Source of the DNA: Mycobacterium sp. ITM-2016-00316
Lineage (GTDB): Bacteria > Actinomycetota > Actinomycetes > Mycobacteriales > Mycobacteriaceae
DNA length: 64,000 bases
Assembly: GCF_002968335.2 (NCBI RefSeq)
Contig: NZ_CP134398.1
Coordinates: 3,844,001 to 3,908,000, forward strand
Direction: 5' to 3'
Position 1 is the first letter of the stretch. Every line of letters begins with the position of its first letter. Position numbers and translations under genes: made by a program. Positions 15,912 through 24,228 of this stretch are shown here, piece by piece. The notes under the pieces were generated by a model. It was not told where the DNA came from. It did no database searches and saw only the letters and a list, made by a program, of their open reading frames with translations.

Positions 15912-17341
15912 CCACCAAGAAGCCGCTCTACTACTCGGCGTTCGTCATGAACACCGCCTCCCATGTGCTGCACGGTCTTTGGCGGGCACCGGAAGCGCAG
16001 AACCACAAGTTCAACTCGCTGCGGCACTGGACATCGCTGGCCGCCGAGGTCGACAGGGCCGGCTACGACCTGCTGTTCTTCGCCGACGTGTTCGGTCTGC
16101 GGGCGCCGTGGAACGGTAACTGGCGCAAGTCGGTCGAGGGCGGGATCCAGATCCCGGTCAACGATCCCTCCGTACTGGCGTCGGCGCTGGCGGCGGCGAC
16201 GGACAACCTGGGCATCGTGTTCACCAGCTCGATCATCCAGGACCACCCGTTCAACTTCGCCAGAAGAATGTCCTCGCTGGATCACTACACCGAGGGCCGG
16301 CTCGGCTGGAACATCGTCACCAGCTTCAACGCCAACATGTTTCGCAGCTTCGGCCACGAAGGCACCCTCGCCCACGACGAACGCTACGAGTGGGCCTACG
16401 AGTACGTCGACGTCGCCTACAAGCTGTGGGAGGGCTCGTGGGACGAGGACGCGCTGGTGCAGGACAAGGAGCGCAGCGTGCACTCCGATCCGGCCAAGAT
16501 CCACAAGATCAACCATGTCGGGCAGCGCTACAGCGTCGAGGGGCCGCATTTCACCTCCCCGTCCCCGCAGCGCACGCCGGTACTCTTCCAGGCCGGCTCG
16601 TCACCGGCGGGCCAGCTGTTCTCCGCCCGAAACGCCGAAGGCGTCTATATCGGGAGCCCCACGCCGGCCGACGCCTACACGCTGACCACCGAAACCCGGG
16701 CGCTGGCCGCCGAACACGGCCGCGACCCGCAGGACATCACCTTCGCGCAGGGCCTGTCGTTCGTCATCGGTGACAGCCATGCCGACGCGATCCGTCGCAA
16801 CGACGAACTCAAGCGCTATCTCGATCTGGAGGGCATCGCCCTGCACGCGCTCGGCGATGCCGGTATCGACGCCGGTGGTCTGCCGCTGGACACCCCGATC
16901 AGTGAACTCGGCGAGTTCACCGGCATCCAGAGCTTCAAGCGCTGGGCCGCCGAGGTATCCGGCAACGAGGAACCCACCATCCGCGATATGGCCTGGGTGC
17001 TCGAGGGCGCCAACCGCGTGGTCGGCACGCCCGAGGAGATCGCGGATCGCCTGGAAGAGTGGCGGGAGGCCGGTGTCGACGGCATCAACGTCTACCACGC
17101 CACCGTGCCCCAGTCGTTCCGCGAGGTGGCAGACCGATTGTTCCCGACCCTGCGCGAGCGTGGGCTGATCGGCACCGACAAGTCGGGCACGCTGCGCCAG
17201 AAGCTGCTCGGGCGCGGTGACCGGCTGCCGGCCAGTCATCCGGCGGCCAGGTACCGCGGCGCGTTCACCGACAACTCGCTGGCCGATCAGGTACCGGAGC
17301 CCGCCCCGCACCAGCGACAGAGTCTCAGCACCAGCGCCTGA
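15908..17341 (+). CDS. NtaA/SnaA/DszA-family FMN-dependent monooxygenase
   Basis: 477 residues. Luciferase-like flavin monooxygenase of the long nitrilotriacetate/dibenzothiophene-sulfone subgroup. The family hallmarks are DLLFFADVFGL near residue 55, FTSSIIQDHPFNFARRMSSLDHYTEGRLGWNIVTS at about 105-140, and a downstream FQAGSSPAGQLFSARNAEGVY. These enzymes use FMNH2 supplied by a separate reductase, which I do not see in the window. It is the last gene of the MetNIQ-like operon, coupled by GTGA, which suggests that the imported compound is its substrate, probably an organosulfur molecule. Its stop directly abuts the stop of the convergent ATPase gene. Confidence 0.87.
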   Translation: MTTKKPLYYSAFVMNTASHVLHGLWRAPEAQNHKFNSLRHWTSLAAEVDRAGYDLLFFADVFGLRAPWNGNWRKSVEGGIQIPVNDPSVLASALAAATDNLGIVFTSSIIQDHPFNFARRMSSLDHYTEGRLGWNIVTSFNANMFRSFGHEGTLAHDERYEWAYEYVDVAYKLWEGSWDEDALVQDKERSVHSDPAKIHKINHVGQRYSVEGPHFTSPSPQRTPVLFQAGSSPAGQLFSARNAEGVYIGSPTPADAYTLTTETRALAAEHGRDPQDITFAQGLSFVIGDSHADAIRRNDELKRYLDLEGIALHALGDAGIDAGGLPLDTPISELGEFTGIQSFKRWAAEVSGNEEPTIRDMAWVLEGANRVVGTPEEIADRLEEWREAGVDGINVYHATVPQSFREVADRLFPTLRERGLIGTDKSGTLRQKLLGRGDRLPASHPAARYRGAFTDNSLADQVPEPAPHQRQSLSTSA

Positions 17342-18097
17342 TCAACCCCGCGCGAACCGCACGTGCGGCAGGCCGTCCTCGATGCTGACGCGGCACCGCA
17401 CGCCGTAGACGGCGGCGATGAGAGGCTCGGTGAGCACCTGAACGGGGGCGCCGGTGGCCACGACCCGGCCGGCGGAGAGCACCACGACGTGGTCGCAGAA
17501 CATCGCAGCCAGGTTCAGGTCGTGTAGCGCCACCACCGTGGTGACGTTCAATTGCCGCACCAGTGCCAAGATCTCCAGCTGGTGGGCGATGTCGAGGTGG
17601 TTGGTCGGCTCATCCAGGAGCAGATGATCGGGATCCTGGGCCAAGGCTCTGGCGATCTGGACCCGCTGGCGTTCCCCGCCCGAGAGCATGTGCCAGTAGC
17701 GGTCGGTCATGCCGGCGAGCCCGGTGGCGGCCAGCGCGGCGTCGACCACCCGCGCGCCGTCCGGGTCCGCGCCGATCATCCCGGTGTACGGAATGCGGCC
17801 CAGCCGCACCACATCGCGCACCGTGACGTGCAGTTCGGTCTCGGCGTGCTGGGCGACCATCGCCACCCGGCGGGCCAGTGCGCGCCGAGGCATCCGGGCC
17901 ACCGGCTCGTCGTCGAGGTGCACCGTGCCGCGACTCGGCCGGTCCACCCCGGCCAGCAGTCTCAGCAGCGAAGACTTACCGGAGCCGTTCGGCCCCAGCA
18001 GGCCGACCGTGGCCCCGGGCGCCGGTTCCACCGTGACACCGTCGAGCACGAGCCGGCCCGACCGCGTCCAGCTGACCTGGTCCGCATGCAGGGTCAT
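17342..18097 (-). CDS. Corrinoid/siderophore-type ABC transporter ATPase (BtuD/FecE-like)
   Basis: 251 residues from ATG 18097. Walker A GPNGSGKSS (35-43), Q-loop, signature LSGGERQRVQIARALAQ, Walker B HLLLDEPTNHLDI, and the switch histidine in VVALHDLNLA. It belongs to the FecE/BtuD group that powers type II importers. It overlaps the permease gene by 4 nt (ATGA) and is the last gene of a four-gene operon led by two binding lipoproteins and a cobalamin riboswitch, so a corrinoid substrate is the best inference. The frame is open upstream to 19087, but that is a shadow of the permease. Confidence 0.9.
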   Translation of the reverse strand: MTLHADQVSWTRSGRLVLDGVTVEPAPGATVGLLGPNGSGKSSLLRLLAGVDRPSRGTVHLDDEPVARMPRRALARRVAMVAQHAETELHVTVRDVVRLGRIPYTGMIGADPDGARVVDAALAATGLAGMTDRYWHMLSGGERQRVQIARALAQDPDHLLLDEPTNHLDIAHQLEILALVRQLNVTTVVALHDLNLAAMFCDHVVVLSAGRVVATGAPVQVLTEPLIAAVYGVRCRVSIEDGLPHVRFARG

Positions 18098-19119
18098 GAC
18101 GGTATCCCCCGGCGGCGCAACAGGATCAGCGCGAACGCCGGGACACCCAGCAGCGCCGTCACCACGCCGGTGGGCAGTTCCTGCGGCGCGAACACGGTGC
18201 GGGCCAGCGTGTCGACCCACACCATGAACACCGCGCCGAAGATGGCGACCGTCGGCAGCAGCCGCAGGTGCGCCGGCCCGACCACGAATCGCGCCGCGTG
18301 CGGCAGCACCAGGCCGACGAAGCCGATGGCGCCCGCCGCGCTGACCAGTGACGCGGTGATCAGTGCGGTCATGACCAGCAGCACGATCCGCGCCTGCCGC
18401 ACCGACACGCCGAGCGTGGCGGCGGCATCGTCGCCGAAGGCGAAGGCGTCCAGGGCGCGTGCGTAGGCCAGGCAGCACACCAGGCCGGCGCCGACGACGA
18501 CGCTGCACACCGCGACATCGTTCCAGGACACCCCGGCCAGCGAGCCGAGGAGCCAGAACAGCACCCCGCGGGTCTGCTCGGCATCCGCCGAGGACAGCAC
18601 GATGAACGATGTGAGCGCCGAAAACAGTTGGGTGGCTGCCACTCCGGCGAGCACCACCCGATCGGTACCGCCGCCCGCGGCGTGCGCCAGCAGCAGCACC
18701 ACCCCAAAGGACAGCACCGCCCCGACGAACGCGCCACCGGACAGGGTCAGCGTGCCGGCACCCACGCCGAGCACCGCGATCAGCACCGCCCCGGTCGACG
18801 CGCCCGAGGAGACCCCCAGCACGAACGGATCGGCGAGTGGGTTGCGCAGCAAGGACTGCAGGATCGCCCCGCACAGCGCCAGGCCCGCACCGCACACCGC
18901 GGCCAGCAGCACCCTGGGCAGCCGCAGCTGCCAGACGATGCCGTCCTGGATCCGGGTGGCGCCCGACGGTCCGGCACCCAGATGCTCGGCGACGATCCCG
19001 TACACGTCGCGCACCGACAGTGCCGCCGGACCGATCGTGATGGCCACCGCCGCCGAGACGACCAGCAAGGCCAGTCCGAGCACCCACAGGACTGGCAGCG
19101 AACGCGTACGCACGGTCAA
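18094..19119 (-). CDS. FecCD/BtuC-type ABC transporter permease
   Basis: 341 residues, about ten membrane helices. FecCD-family signatures include PRVLLAAVCGAGLALCGAILQSLLRNPLADPFVLGVSSGAS (about 48-88) and GAIGFVGLVLPHAARFVVGP (about 262-282). It would work as a homodimer in the cytoplasmic membrane, the type II import architecture used for vitamin B12 and ferric siderophores. It overlaps both neighbours by 4 nt (19116-19119 and 18094-18097). The upstream cobalamin riboswitch argues for a B12 or related corrinoid substrate. Confidence 0.92.
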   Translation of the reverse strand: MTVRTRSLPVLWVLGLALLVVSAAVAITIGPAALSVRDVYGIVAEHLGAGPSGATRIQDGIVWQLRLPRVLLAAVCGAGLALCGAILQSLLRNPLADPFVLGVSSGASTGAVLIAVLGVGAGTLTLSGGAFVGAVLSFGVVLLLAHAAGGGTDRVVLAGVAATQLFSALTSFIVLSSADAEQTRGVLFWLLGSLAGVSWNDVAVCSVVVGAGLVCCLAYARALDAFAFGDDAAATLGVSVRQARIVLLVMTALITASLVSAAGAIGFVGLVLPHAARFVVGPAHLRLLPTVAIFGAVFMVWVDTLARTVFAPQELPTGVVTALLGVPAFALILLRRRGIPS

Positions 19120-20129
19120 CGGCCGGCGGCGAATCCGAGTCGGCGCAGGCCGTCTGCCACCTTCTCGGTGCCGTCGACGGTCCGGATCGAGGGATTCAGG
19201 TCAGCGCCGTTGACCACGACATAGCGCTTCTCCCGGACGGCGGTCAACCGCGCGGTGACCGGATTCGATTCCAGGAACGCGATCTTGGCGGCCAGCGCGT
19301 CGCCGTCGATGGTGCGCCGGCTGAGGTCGGCGAGCACCAGCACATCCGGGTCTCGGTCGGCGATCACCTCCCAGCTCACCTGCGGCCACTCCTCGGTGGT
19401 GTCCAGGAAGATGTTGCGCGCGCCGACGGTGTCGGTGATCACCCCCGGTGAGCCGCAGCAGCCGCCGAAGTACGGGGCCCGGATATCGGAGAACCAGTAC
19501 GCCAGGTCGGCATCGGCGCGCAGCCTGCTGTCGCGCATCCGCTGCTCCAGACCCGCGATCAGTTCCTCACCACGCTCGGGGACATCGAATATCCGCGCCA
19601 GATCCCGGATCTCGCCGTAGATCGCGTCCATCGTGAACGGCTCGGTGCGGGCACCGTCGGCGTTGACCGACACCTTGCCCACACAGTCGCTGGGCGCAAG
19701 GTAGGTGGGTACACCCAGCGAGTCGAACTGATCGCGGTCGGCGACACCACCCGGTCCCAGCGTCCCGGCGAACGAGGCGGACACGAAGTCCGGCTCGGCG
19801 TCCAGCACGGTCTCCAGGGAGGGTTTGTTGACCGCCAGCTGTGGGACCTTGGCGTTGTCCTCGGCGAGGTTCTCCCGCACTGGATCCGTCCACGTCGCGG
19901 AGCCGACCATGCGGTCGGCCAGGCCCAGCGACAGCAGGATCTCGGTGGAGCCCTGGTTCAGCGACACCGCCCGCTGCGGAGGCGTGTCGATCACCACGTC
20001 ACGGCCGCAGTTCTGCACCGTGATCGGGAAACCCGCTGCCGCGGCGCCCTGTTCGACGGGAGCGTCGGGCTGACCGCACGCGGTCAGCACCATCAACGAA
20101 GCCGCGACGAGGATCCGGTGGCCGATCAT
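19116..20129 (-). CDS. Periplasmic-binding-protein lipoprotein, second copy (BtuF/FecB-like)
   Basis: 337 residues. Lipoprotein signal with lipobox VLTAC (Cys18). Class III binding-protein fold: the first lobe holds FPITVQNCGRDVVIDTPPQR and QGSTEILLSLGLADRMVG, with a long central helix, and the second lobe starts after about residue 190. YFGGCCGSPGVITDTVGARN contains an adjacent cysteine pair. It is clearly paralogous to the protein encoded just upstream, so it arose by tandem duplication. It overlaps that gene and the permease by 4 nt each. It presumably delivers substrate to the same permease; whether the two copies differ in ligand is unknown. Confidence 0.88.
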   Translation of the reverse strand: MIGHRILVAASLMVLTACGQPDAPVEQGAAAAGFPITVQNCGRDVVIDTPPQRAVSLNQGSTEILLSLGLADRMVGSATWTDPVRENLAEDNAKVPQLAVNKPSLETVLDAEPDFVSASFAGTLGPGGVADRDQFDSLGVPTYLAPSDCVGKVSVNADGARTEPFTMDAIYGEIRDLARIFDVPERGEELIAGLEQRMRDSRLRADADLAYWFSDIRAPYFGGCCGSPGVITDTVGARNIFLDTTEEWPQVSWEVIADRDPDVLVLADLSRRTIDGDALAAKIAFLESNPVTARLTAVREKRYVVVNGADLNPSIRTVDGTEKVADGLRRLGFAAGR

Positions 20130-21151
20130 CCGGGCTGCCCGACGGTCGCGAAACCCGCGGCGAGCTTTTCGACGGCGTCGACCTGCCGGATGCCCGGATC
20201 GAGCTCCGAGCCGGTCAGCACGACATAGCGTTTCTCCCGGACCGCCGTCATGTTGCGGGTCACCGGATTGGACTCCAGGAACGTGATTTTGGTGTCCAGC
20301 GCGTCACCGTCGATGCGCTTGCGACTCAGATCCGCAAGTACCAGCACGTCGGGGTCGCGATCGGCAAGCGCCTCCCAGCTGATCTCGGGCCAGTCCTCCC
20401 TGGCATCGGCGAACACGTTGGTGGCACCGACCTCCCGGGCGTAGAGGCCCGGAGCCGAACAGCATCCGGCCAGATACGGCGTGCGCAACCCGGAAAACCA
20501 GAACGCGACGGTGGCACCCTGCTGCGGGATCCCCGGCGCATCGCCCAGCCGCTGCCGCAGATCACGCACCAGCTGTGCACCGCGGTCCTGTACATCGAAA
20601 ATCTGCGCCAGTTCGGTGATCTCACGAAACAGGGTGTCCATTTCCAGCGGCGCGGTGCGGGTCACCGTCTCCCCGTCCACCACCGCGTCGGTGCACACCG
20701 ACGGCGACTGGTAGGTGGGGATCCCCAGTTCGGCCAGGCGTTCACGTTCACCGACGACCGCCGGGGTGAAGGTGTGCGCGCTCGCCGAGGTGATGATGTC
20801 GGGTTCCAGATCGAGTACGGCTTCCAGGCTCGGGTCGTTGTCCGCGAGGCGGGGTACCCGGTCGTTGTCGGCCGCCAGTTCGGGGAGCACCGGGTCGAAC
20901 CAGGTCGACGTGCCCACCATGCGGTCGGCCAGCCCGAGGGAGAGCAGGATCTCGGTGGAGGCCTGATACAGCGACACCGCCCGCTGCGGCGCGTGTTCGA
21001 AGGTGACCTCCACGCCGCAGTTCTGCAGTGTCAGAGGGTAACTGGTGGCGTCGGGGTGGTCGGCCTGCGACGGTGCAGGCGCCGGCGTCTCGGTTCGGCT
21101 ACACGCGGTCACGAGGAGCAGCAGGGATACAAGCGTGATGAGTGCACGCAC
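20126..21151 (-). CDS. Periplasmic-binding-protein lipoprotein, first copy (BtuF/FecB-like)
   Basis: 341 residues from GTG 21151, which has an AAGGAA SD 9 nt upstream. Lipobox LLVTAC puts the lipidated cysteine at residue 17, followed by a proline-rich linker. Class III substrate-binding fold with QNCGVEVTFEHAPQRAVSLY, QASTEILLSLGLADRMVG, and YLAGCCSAPGLYAREVGATN, the last carrying the same cysteine pair as its paralogue. It is the first gene behind the cobalamin riboswitch (21210-21311). The frame is open to 21217, but those codons lie in the riboswitch and have no signal-peptide character. Function inferred: capture of a corrinoid for the permease/ATPase downstream. Confidence 0.88.
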   Translation of the reverse strand: MRALITLVSLLLLVTACSRTETPAPAPSQADHPDATSYPLTLQNCGVEVTFEHAPQRAVSLYQASTEILLSLGLADRMVGTSTWFDPVLPELAADNDRVPRLADNDPSLEAVLDLEPDIITSASAHTFTPAVVGERERLAELGIPTYQSPSVCTDAVVDGETVTRTAPLEMDTLFREITELAQIFDVQDRGAQLVRDLRQRLGDAPGIPQQGATVAFWFSGLRTPYLAGCCSAPGLYAREVGATNVFADAREDWPEISWEALADRDPDVLVLADLSRKRIDGDALDTKITFLESNPVTRNMTAVREKRYVVLTGSELDPGIRQVDAVEKLAAGFATVGQPG

Positions 21152-21209
21152 GGCGGTGACTTCCTTCGGTGCAGGGCCCAGGCGCGGAGCCGTCGACGGT
21201 TCAACGACC

Positions 21210-21311
21210 GCAGGCATTCGGGCTCAGAGGTCAGGCCTCATACCGTTGCGCGTCAGCTCCGGGTTCTCACCGGATTTCCCTGCAGGTCAGCACCCGCACT
21301 CTACCGCCTGC
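21210..21311 (-). promoter_or_regulatory. Cobalamin (AdoCbl-type) riboswitch
   Basis: Minus-strand RNA shows the conserved cobalamin aptamer pieces in order. A P1 strand GCAGGC (21311-21306) is followed by GGGAAAUCCGGUGAGAACCC and then GCUGACGCGCAACGGUAU (conserved core GACGCGCAAC at 21254-21245). The B12-box end GAGCCCGAAUGCCUGC closes P1 with GCCUGC (21215-21210). P1 is perfectly paired. It begins 4 nt after the GNAT stop and ends 59 nt before the first lipoprotein gene. It would turn the transporter off when cobalamin is plentiful. I did not identify the expression-platform helix. Confidence 0.9.
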
Positions 21312-21314
21312 ACC

Positions 21315-21941
21315 TCATCGTGGATTCCGCCACATCGGATACATGACGGGACCTCCGTCGGGCAGCTCGATCTCCCCGGTCACCTCGAAACCGAACCGCT
21401 GGTAGTAACCGATGTTGTCGGGATTGCTCGACTCCAGATACGCCGGTGCGAATTCGGCGTCGCAACGGTCCAGCCGGGACCGCATCAAGGCGTGCCCGAG
21501 CCCGGCTCCGCGCACCTGCGGGTCGCTGCCGATGACCCCCAGATACCAGTGCGGCTCTTCGGGATGCTCGTGTTTCATGAGTTCGGTGATCCGCATGCCG
21601 CGACGCACCGCGGTGCCGAAGGCAAGCAGCATGCTCGGCGCGGCACGCAACTCCTCGACGGTGGTGTGCTGCCACTTGCCCGGCGGATCCCACAGTGCCG
21701 CGGCGCCGATGTTCGTCCCCACCGACGCGACCTCGACACCACCGTGGGCCAGGTGGTGATGGCGGGTCAGTCCCGCGAACAGCTTGTGCAGCTTGCGCCG
21801 CCGGGCCTGCGCGTCGGGCAACAGCCAGGTCATCACCGGATCATCGAAGAACGCGCGGCCCAGCGCGTGCGACAGCGCCGGGATATCGGCTCGCGCCGCG
21901 GACCGCACCGCGACGTCGTCGGAGTTGTTCACGCCGTCCAT
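21315..21941 (-). CDS. GNAT-family N-acetyltransferase
   Basis: 208 residues. The N-terminal part is VAVRSAARADIPALSHALGRAFFDDPVMTWLLPD. The acetyl-CoA-binding motif A is LGVIGSDPQVRGAGLGHALM at about residues 139-158 (the Q/RxxGxG/A pattern), and motif B is ESSNPDNIGYYQRFGFEVTGEI. The acceptor is unknown. It follows the CBS gene with no gap (stop of CBS at 21942), so it is probably transcribed from the CBS promoter. The cobalamin riboswitch begins 4 nt downstream, so its promoter must lie within this gene unless the riboswitch acts on a read-through transcript. Confidence 0.85.
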   Translation of the reverse strand: MDGVNNSDDVAVRSAARADIPALSHALGRAFFDDPVMTWLLPDAQARRRKLHKLFAGLTRHHHLAHGGVEVASVGTNIGAAALWDPPGKWQHTTVEELRAAPSMLLAFGTAVRRGMRITELMKHEHPEEPHWYLGVIGSDPQVRGAGLGHALMRSRLDRCDAEFAPAYLESSNPDNIGYYQRFGFEVTGEIELPDGGPVMYPMWRNPR

Positions 21942-22370
21942 TCAGCCCTGCGTGATGTACGCCTGCAACTGCTCCCTGGTGGACTCCAACTCCTGCATGC
22001 GGGTCTTGACCACGTCACCGATGCTCACGATGCCGGCCAGCCGGCCGTCCACCAGAACCGGGATATGGCGGACCCGGTTGTGGGTCATCGCAGCGCTGAG
22101 GCTGTCCACCGAATCCTCGGGCGAACAGAACAGCAGATGTTTGGTCATGATCTCGCTGACCGGCCTGCTCAGTAGGTCCGCACCGAGGTCATGCAGTCTG
22201 CGCACCACATCGCGTTCGGACACGATGCCCACCGGCCCGTCCGGGCCGACGACCACCATCGCACCGATATTGCGGTCGACGAGGCCGGTGAGCAGCACGG
22301 ACACCGGGGTCTCCGGGGTGATCGTCGCGACGGCGGCACCCTTGGCCTTCAGTACGTCGGCGATGCGCAT
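21942..22370 (-). CDS. Tandem CBS-domain protein (Rv2406c-like)
   Basis: 142 residues made of two CBS motifs: about 8-62 (KGAAVATITPETPVSVLLTGL...VGIVSERDVVRRL) and about 75-128 (MTKHLLFCSPEDSVDSLSAAM...LAGIVSIGDVVKTR). Such stand-alone pairs bind adenine nucleotides and act as energy or metabolite sensors; the partner is unknown. ATG 22370 has a strong GGGAGG SD 5 nt upstream and is clearly preferable to the longer open frame reaching 22649. It is orthologous in position to M. tuberculosis Rv2406c, divergent from rnz. Confidence 0.88.
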   Translation of the reverse strand: MRIADVLKAKGAAVATITPETPVSVLLTGLVDRNIGAMVVVGPDGPVGIVSERDVVRRLHDLGADLLSRPVSEIMTKHLLFCSPEDSVDSLSAAMTHNRVRHIPVLVDGRLAGIVSIGDVVKTRMQELESTREQLQAYITQG

Positions 22371-22480
22371 GGCAACCTCCCGCCAGAATGTGACCTCGAA
22401 CACAGTCCAGGCTACGTCGGATCCGCATCCGTTTGGCCGATTGAGTCGAACCCACGCCGATGGACGCGTATATGTGAGCC

Positions 22481-23338
22481 ATGATCGAAGTGACGCTCCT
22501 GGGCACGGGCAGCCCCATCCCCGACCCCGATCGGGCCGGCCCGTCCACGCTGATCCGCGCGGGTGGTCAGACCTTTCTCGTCGACTGCGGTCGCGGGGTC
22601 CAGCAGCGACTGGCCGCCGCCGGATCCGCGGCCAACCTGCTGACGGCACTGCTGCTGACGCACCTGCACAGCGATCACATCGCCGATCTGGGCGATGTGA
22701 TCATCACCCGCTGGATCTCCACGTTCACCCCAGACCCCGCACCGTTCCAGATCATCGGCCCACCGGGGACCGCGGACGTGGTGTCCGCCACGCTGGCGGC
22801 ATTCGCCCACGACATCGGCTACCGCATCGCCCATCACGCCGACCTCACCGAACCACCGGCCATCGAGGTGCACGAGTACACCGAAGGTGTGGTGTGGGAC
22901 GTCGACGGTGTGCGGATTCAGGCGGCGCCGACCGACCATCGTCCGGTCGCACCGACCATCGGCTTCCGCATCGAACACGACGGCGCGTCGGTGGTGCTGG
23001 CCGGTGACACCGTGCCGTGCGACACCCTGGACGAGCTCGCCTCGGGCGCAGGGGCGTTGGTGCACACCGCGATCCGTCACGATCTCATCGACGCCATGCC
23101 GCTGCAGCGAATCCGCGACATCTGCGACTACCACTCGTCGGTCGAGCAGGCCGCCGACACCGCCGCACGCGCCGGAGTGGGCATCCTGATCCTCACCCAC
23201 TACGTGCCGAGCCCCGCCCGAGGCCAGTACGACGACTGGCGCGCCCTGGCGGCCACGGTGTTCGACCGCCAGATCGAACTCGGCGACGACCTGCACCGGG
23301 TGCAGGTACATCCCGGCGTCTGCACCAAACCCCAGTGA
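22481..23338 (+). CDS. rnz: Ribonuclease Z
   Basis: 285 residues; metallo-beta-lactamase-fold endonuclease that trims tRNA 3' ends. The metal site is explicit: [14 protein letters not shown] (HxHxDH, about residues 66-74), the later GDTVPCDTL with the bridging aspartate, and ILTHYVPSP near the C-terminus. The start of the fold, [19 protein letters not shown], is typical of RNase Z. The family's flexible exosite arm appears reduced. It is monocistronic, convergent with the transglutaminase gene, with a hairpin between the two. Confidence 0.9.
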   Translation: MIEVTLLGTGSPIPDPDRAGPSTLIRAGGQTFLVDCGRGVQQRLAAAGSAANLLTALLLTHLHSDHIADLGDVIITRWISTFTPDPAPFQIIGPPGTADVVSATLAAFAHDIGYRIAHHADLTEPPAIEVHEYTEGVVWDVDGVRIQAAPTDHRPVAPTIGFRIEHDGASVVLAGDTVPCDTLDELASGAGALVHTAIRHDLIDAMPLQRIRDICDYHSSVEQAADTAARAGVGILILTHYVPSPARGQYDDWRALAATVFDRQIELGDDLHRVQVHPGVCTKPQ

Positions 23339-23343
23339 TTTGT

Positions 23344-23378
23344 GGAGTTTTTGTCGGACTCATTCCGACAAAAACTCC
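23344..23378. terminator. Bidirectional hairpin between rnz and the transglutaminase gene
   Basis: A perfect 14-bp inverted repeat, GGAGTTTTTGTCGG and CCGACAAAAACTCC, with a 7-nt loop. It lies 5 bp after the rnz stop and 10 bp after the convergent gene's stop, so it can terminate both. There is no clean U-run after the stem; the T5/A5 tracts are inside it, so it is an atypical intrinsic terminator. Confidence 0.6.
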
Positions 23379-23388
23379 TCAAACCGCG

Positions 23389-24228
23389 TCAGGCCAGCCG
23401 GGTGATCTCCACGACCACATCGAGGTCCGTGGACCCCTCCCCGGAGTAGATGCCCTTCAGCGGTGTCACATCGGCGTAGTCGCGGCCGACGCCGACGCTG
23501 ATGTACTGCTCGTTGATGGCCTTGTCGTTGGTGGGGTCGTAGTGCCACCAGTCACCCGTCCACGCCTGGATCCAGGCATGGCTCTGTCCTTCGATGGTGT
23601 CGCCCACCTTCGCGGTGCGCTTGGGGTGCAGGTATCCCGAGACGTAACGGGCTGGAATTCCCATGCCGCGCAACAGGATCAGCGTCAGGTGGGCATAGTC
23701 CTGGCAGACACCCTTGCCTTCACGAAGCGCGTCCAGGCCGGACGAGTGCACACCGGTGGTGCCGGATACGTACTTGAGTTCGCCATGCACCCAGCGCGCC
23801 GCCTCGATGACCGCCTGCTGGGGTTCGTGGTACTTGGCGATGCGCCGGCCCACTCGTTCGATGCGCTTGCTGGCCGGTGTGTAGACCGTCGGAGTGAGCA
23901 GCTCGTCGAAACGGTCGATCACCGCCGCGGTCTCCAGGTCCGCCCAGGTCACCGTTGACTGTGGGGCGTCCGGCTTCTCGGTCTCGACCACCGAGGATGC
24001 GGTGACCTCCAACTCGGTGTGCGGCGCATGCAGGTCGAAGGTCGTGACGGCGGTGCCCCAGTAGTCCACGTACCGGTACTGCCTGGTGGCCGGAGTGGTC
24101 TCCACCCGGTTGAGGATCACGTTCTGGCGCGAATCCGACCGCGGCGTCAGCCGCGCCTCGTTGAACGACGCGGTGACCGGCGACTTGTACGCATAGCCCG
24201 TTGCGTGGACCACTCGCATGCGCCACAT
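23389..24228 (-). CDS. Transglutaminase-like domain protein (Rv2409c-like)
   Basis: 279 residues from ATG 24228. An N-terminal beta domain (MRVVHATGYAYKSPVTASFNEARLTPR) of the bacterial transglutaminase N-type is followed by the papain-like core with a Cys-His-Asp triad: GKGVCQDYAHLTLILLRGMGIPARYVSGYL (Cys near residue 175), SHAWIQAWTGDWWHYDPTND (His and Asp). It probably acts as a cysteine peptidase or amide transferase. It is the third gene of a tightly coupled trio with an alpha-E protein and an ATP-grasp protein (TGATG overlap). The trio is conserved in M. tuberculosis (Rv2409c-2411c) and elsewhere; the product is unknown. Confidence 0.88.
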   Translation of the reverse strand: MWRMRVVHATGYAYKSPVTASFNEARLTPRSDSRQNVILNRVETTPATRQYRYVDYWGTAVTTFDLHAPHTELEVTASSVVETEKPDAPQSTVTWADLETAAVIDRFDELLTPTVYTPASKRIERVGRRIAKYHEPQQAVIEAARWVHGELKYVSGTTGVHSSGLDALREGKGVCQDYAHLTLILLRGMGIPARYVSGYLHPKRTAKVGDTIEGQSHAWIQAWTGDWWHYDPTNDKAINEQYISVGVGRDYADVTPLKGIYSGEGSTDLDVVVEITRLA

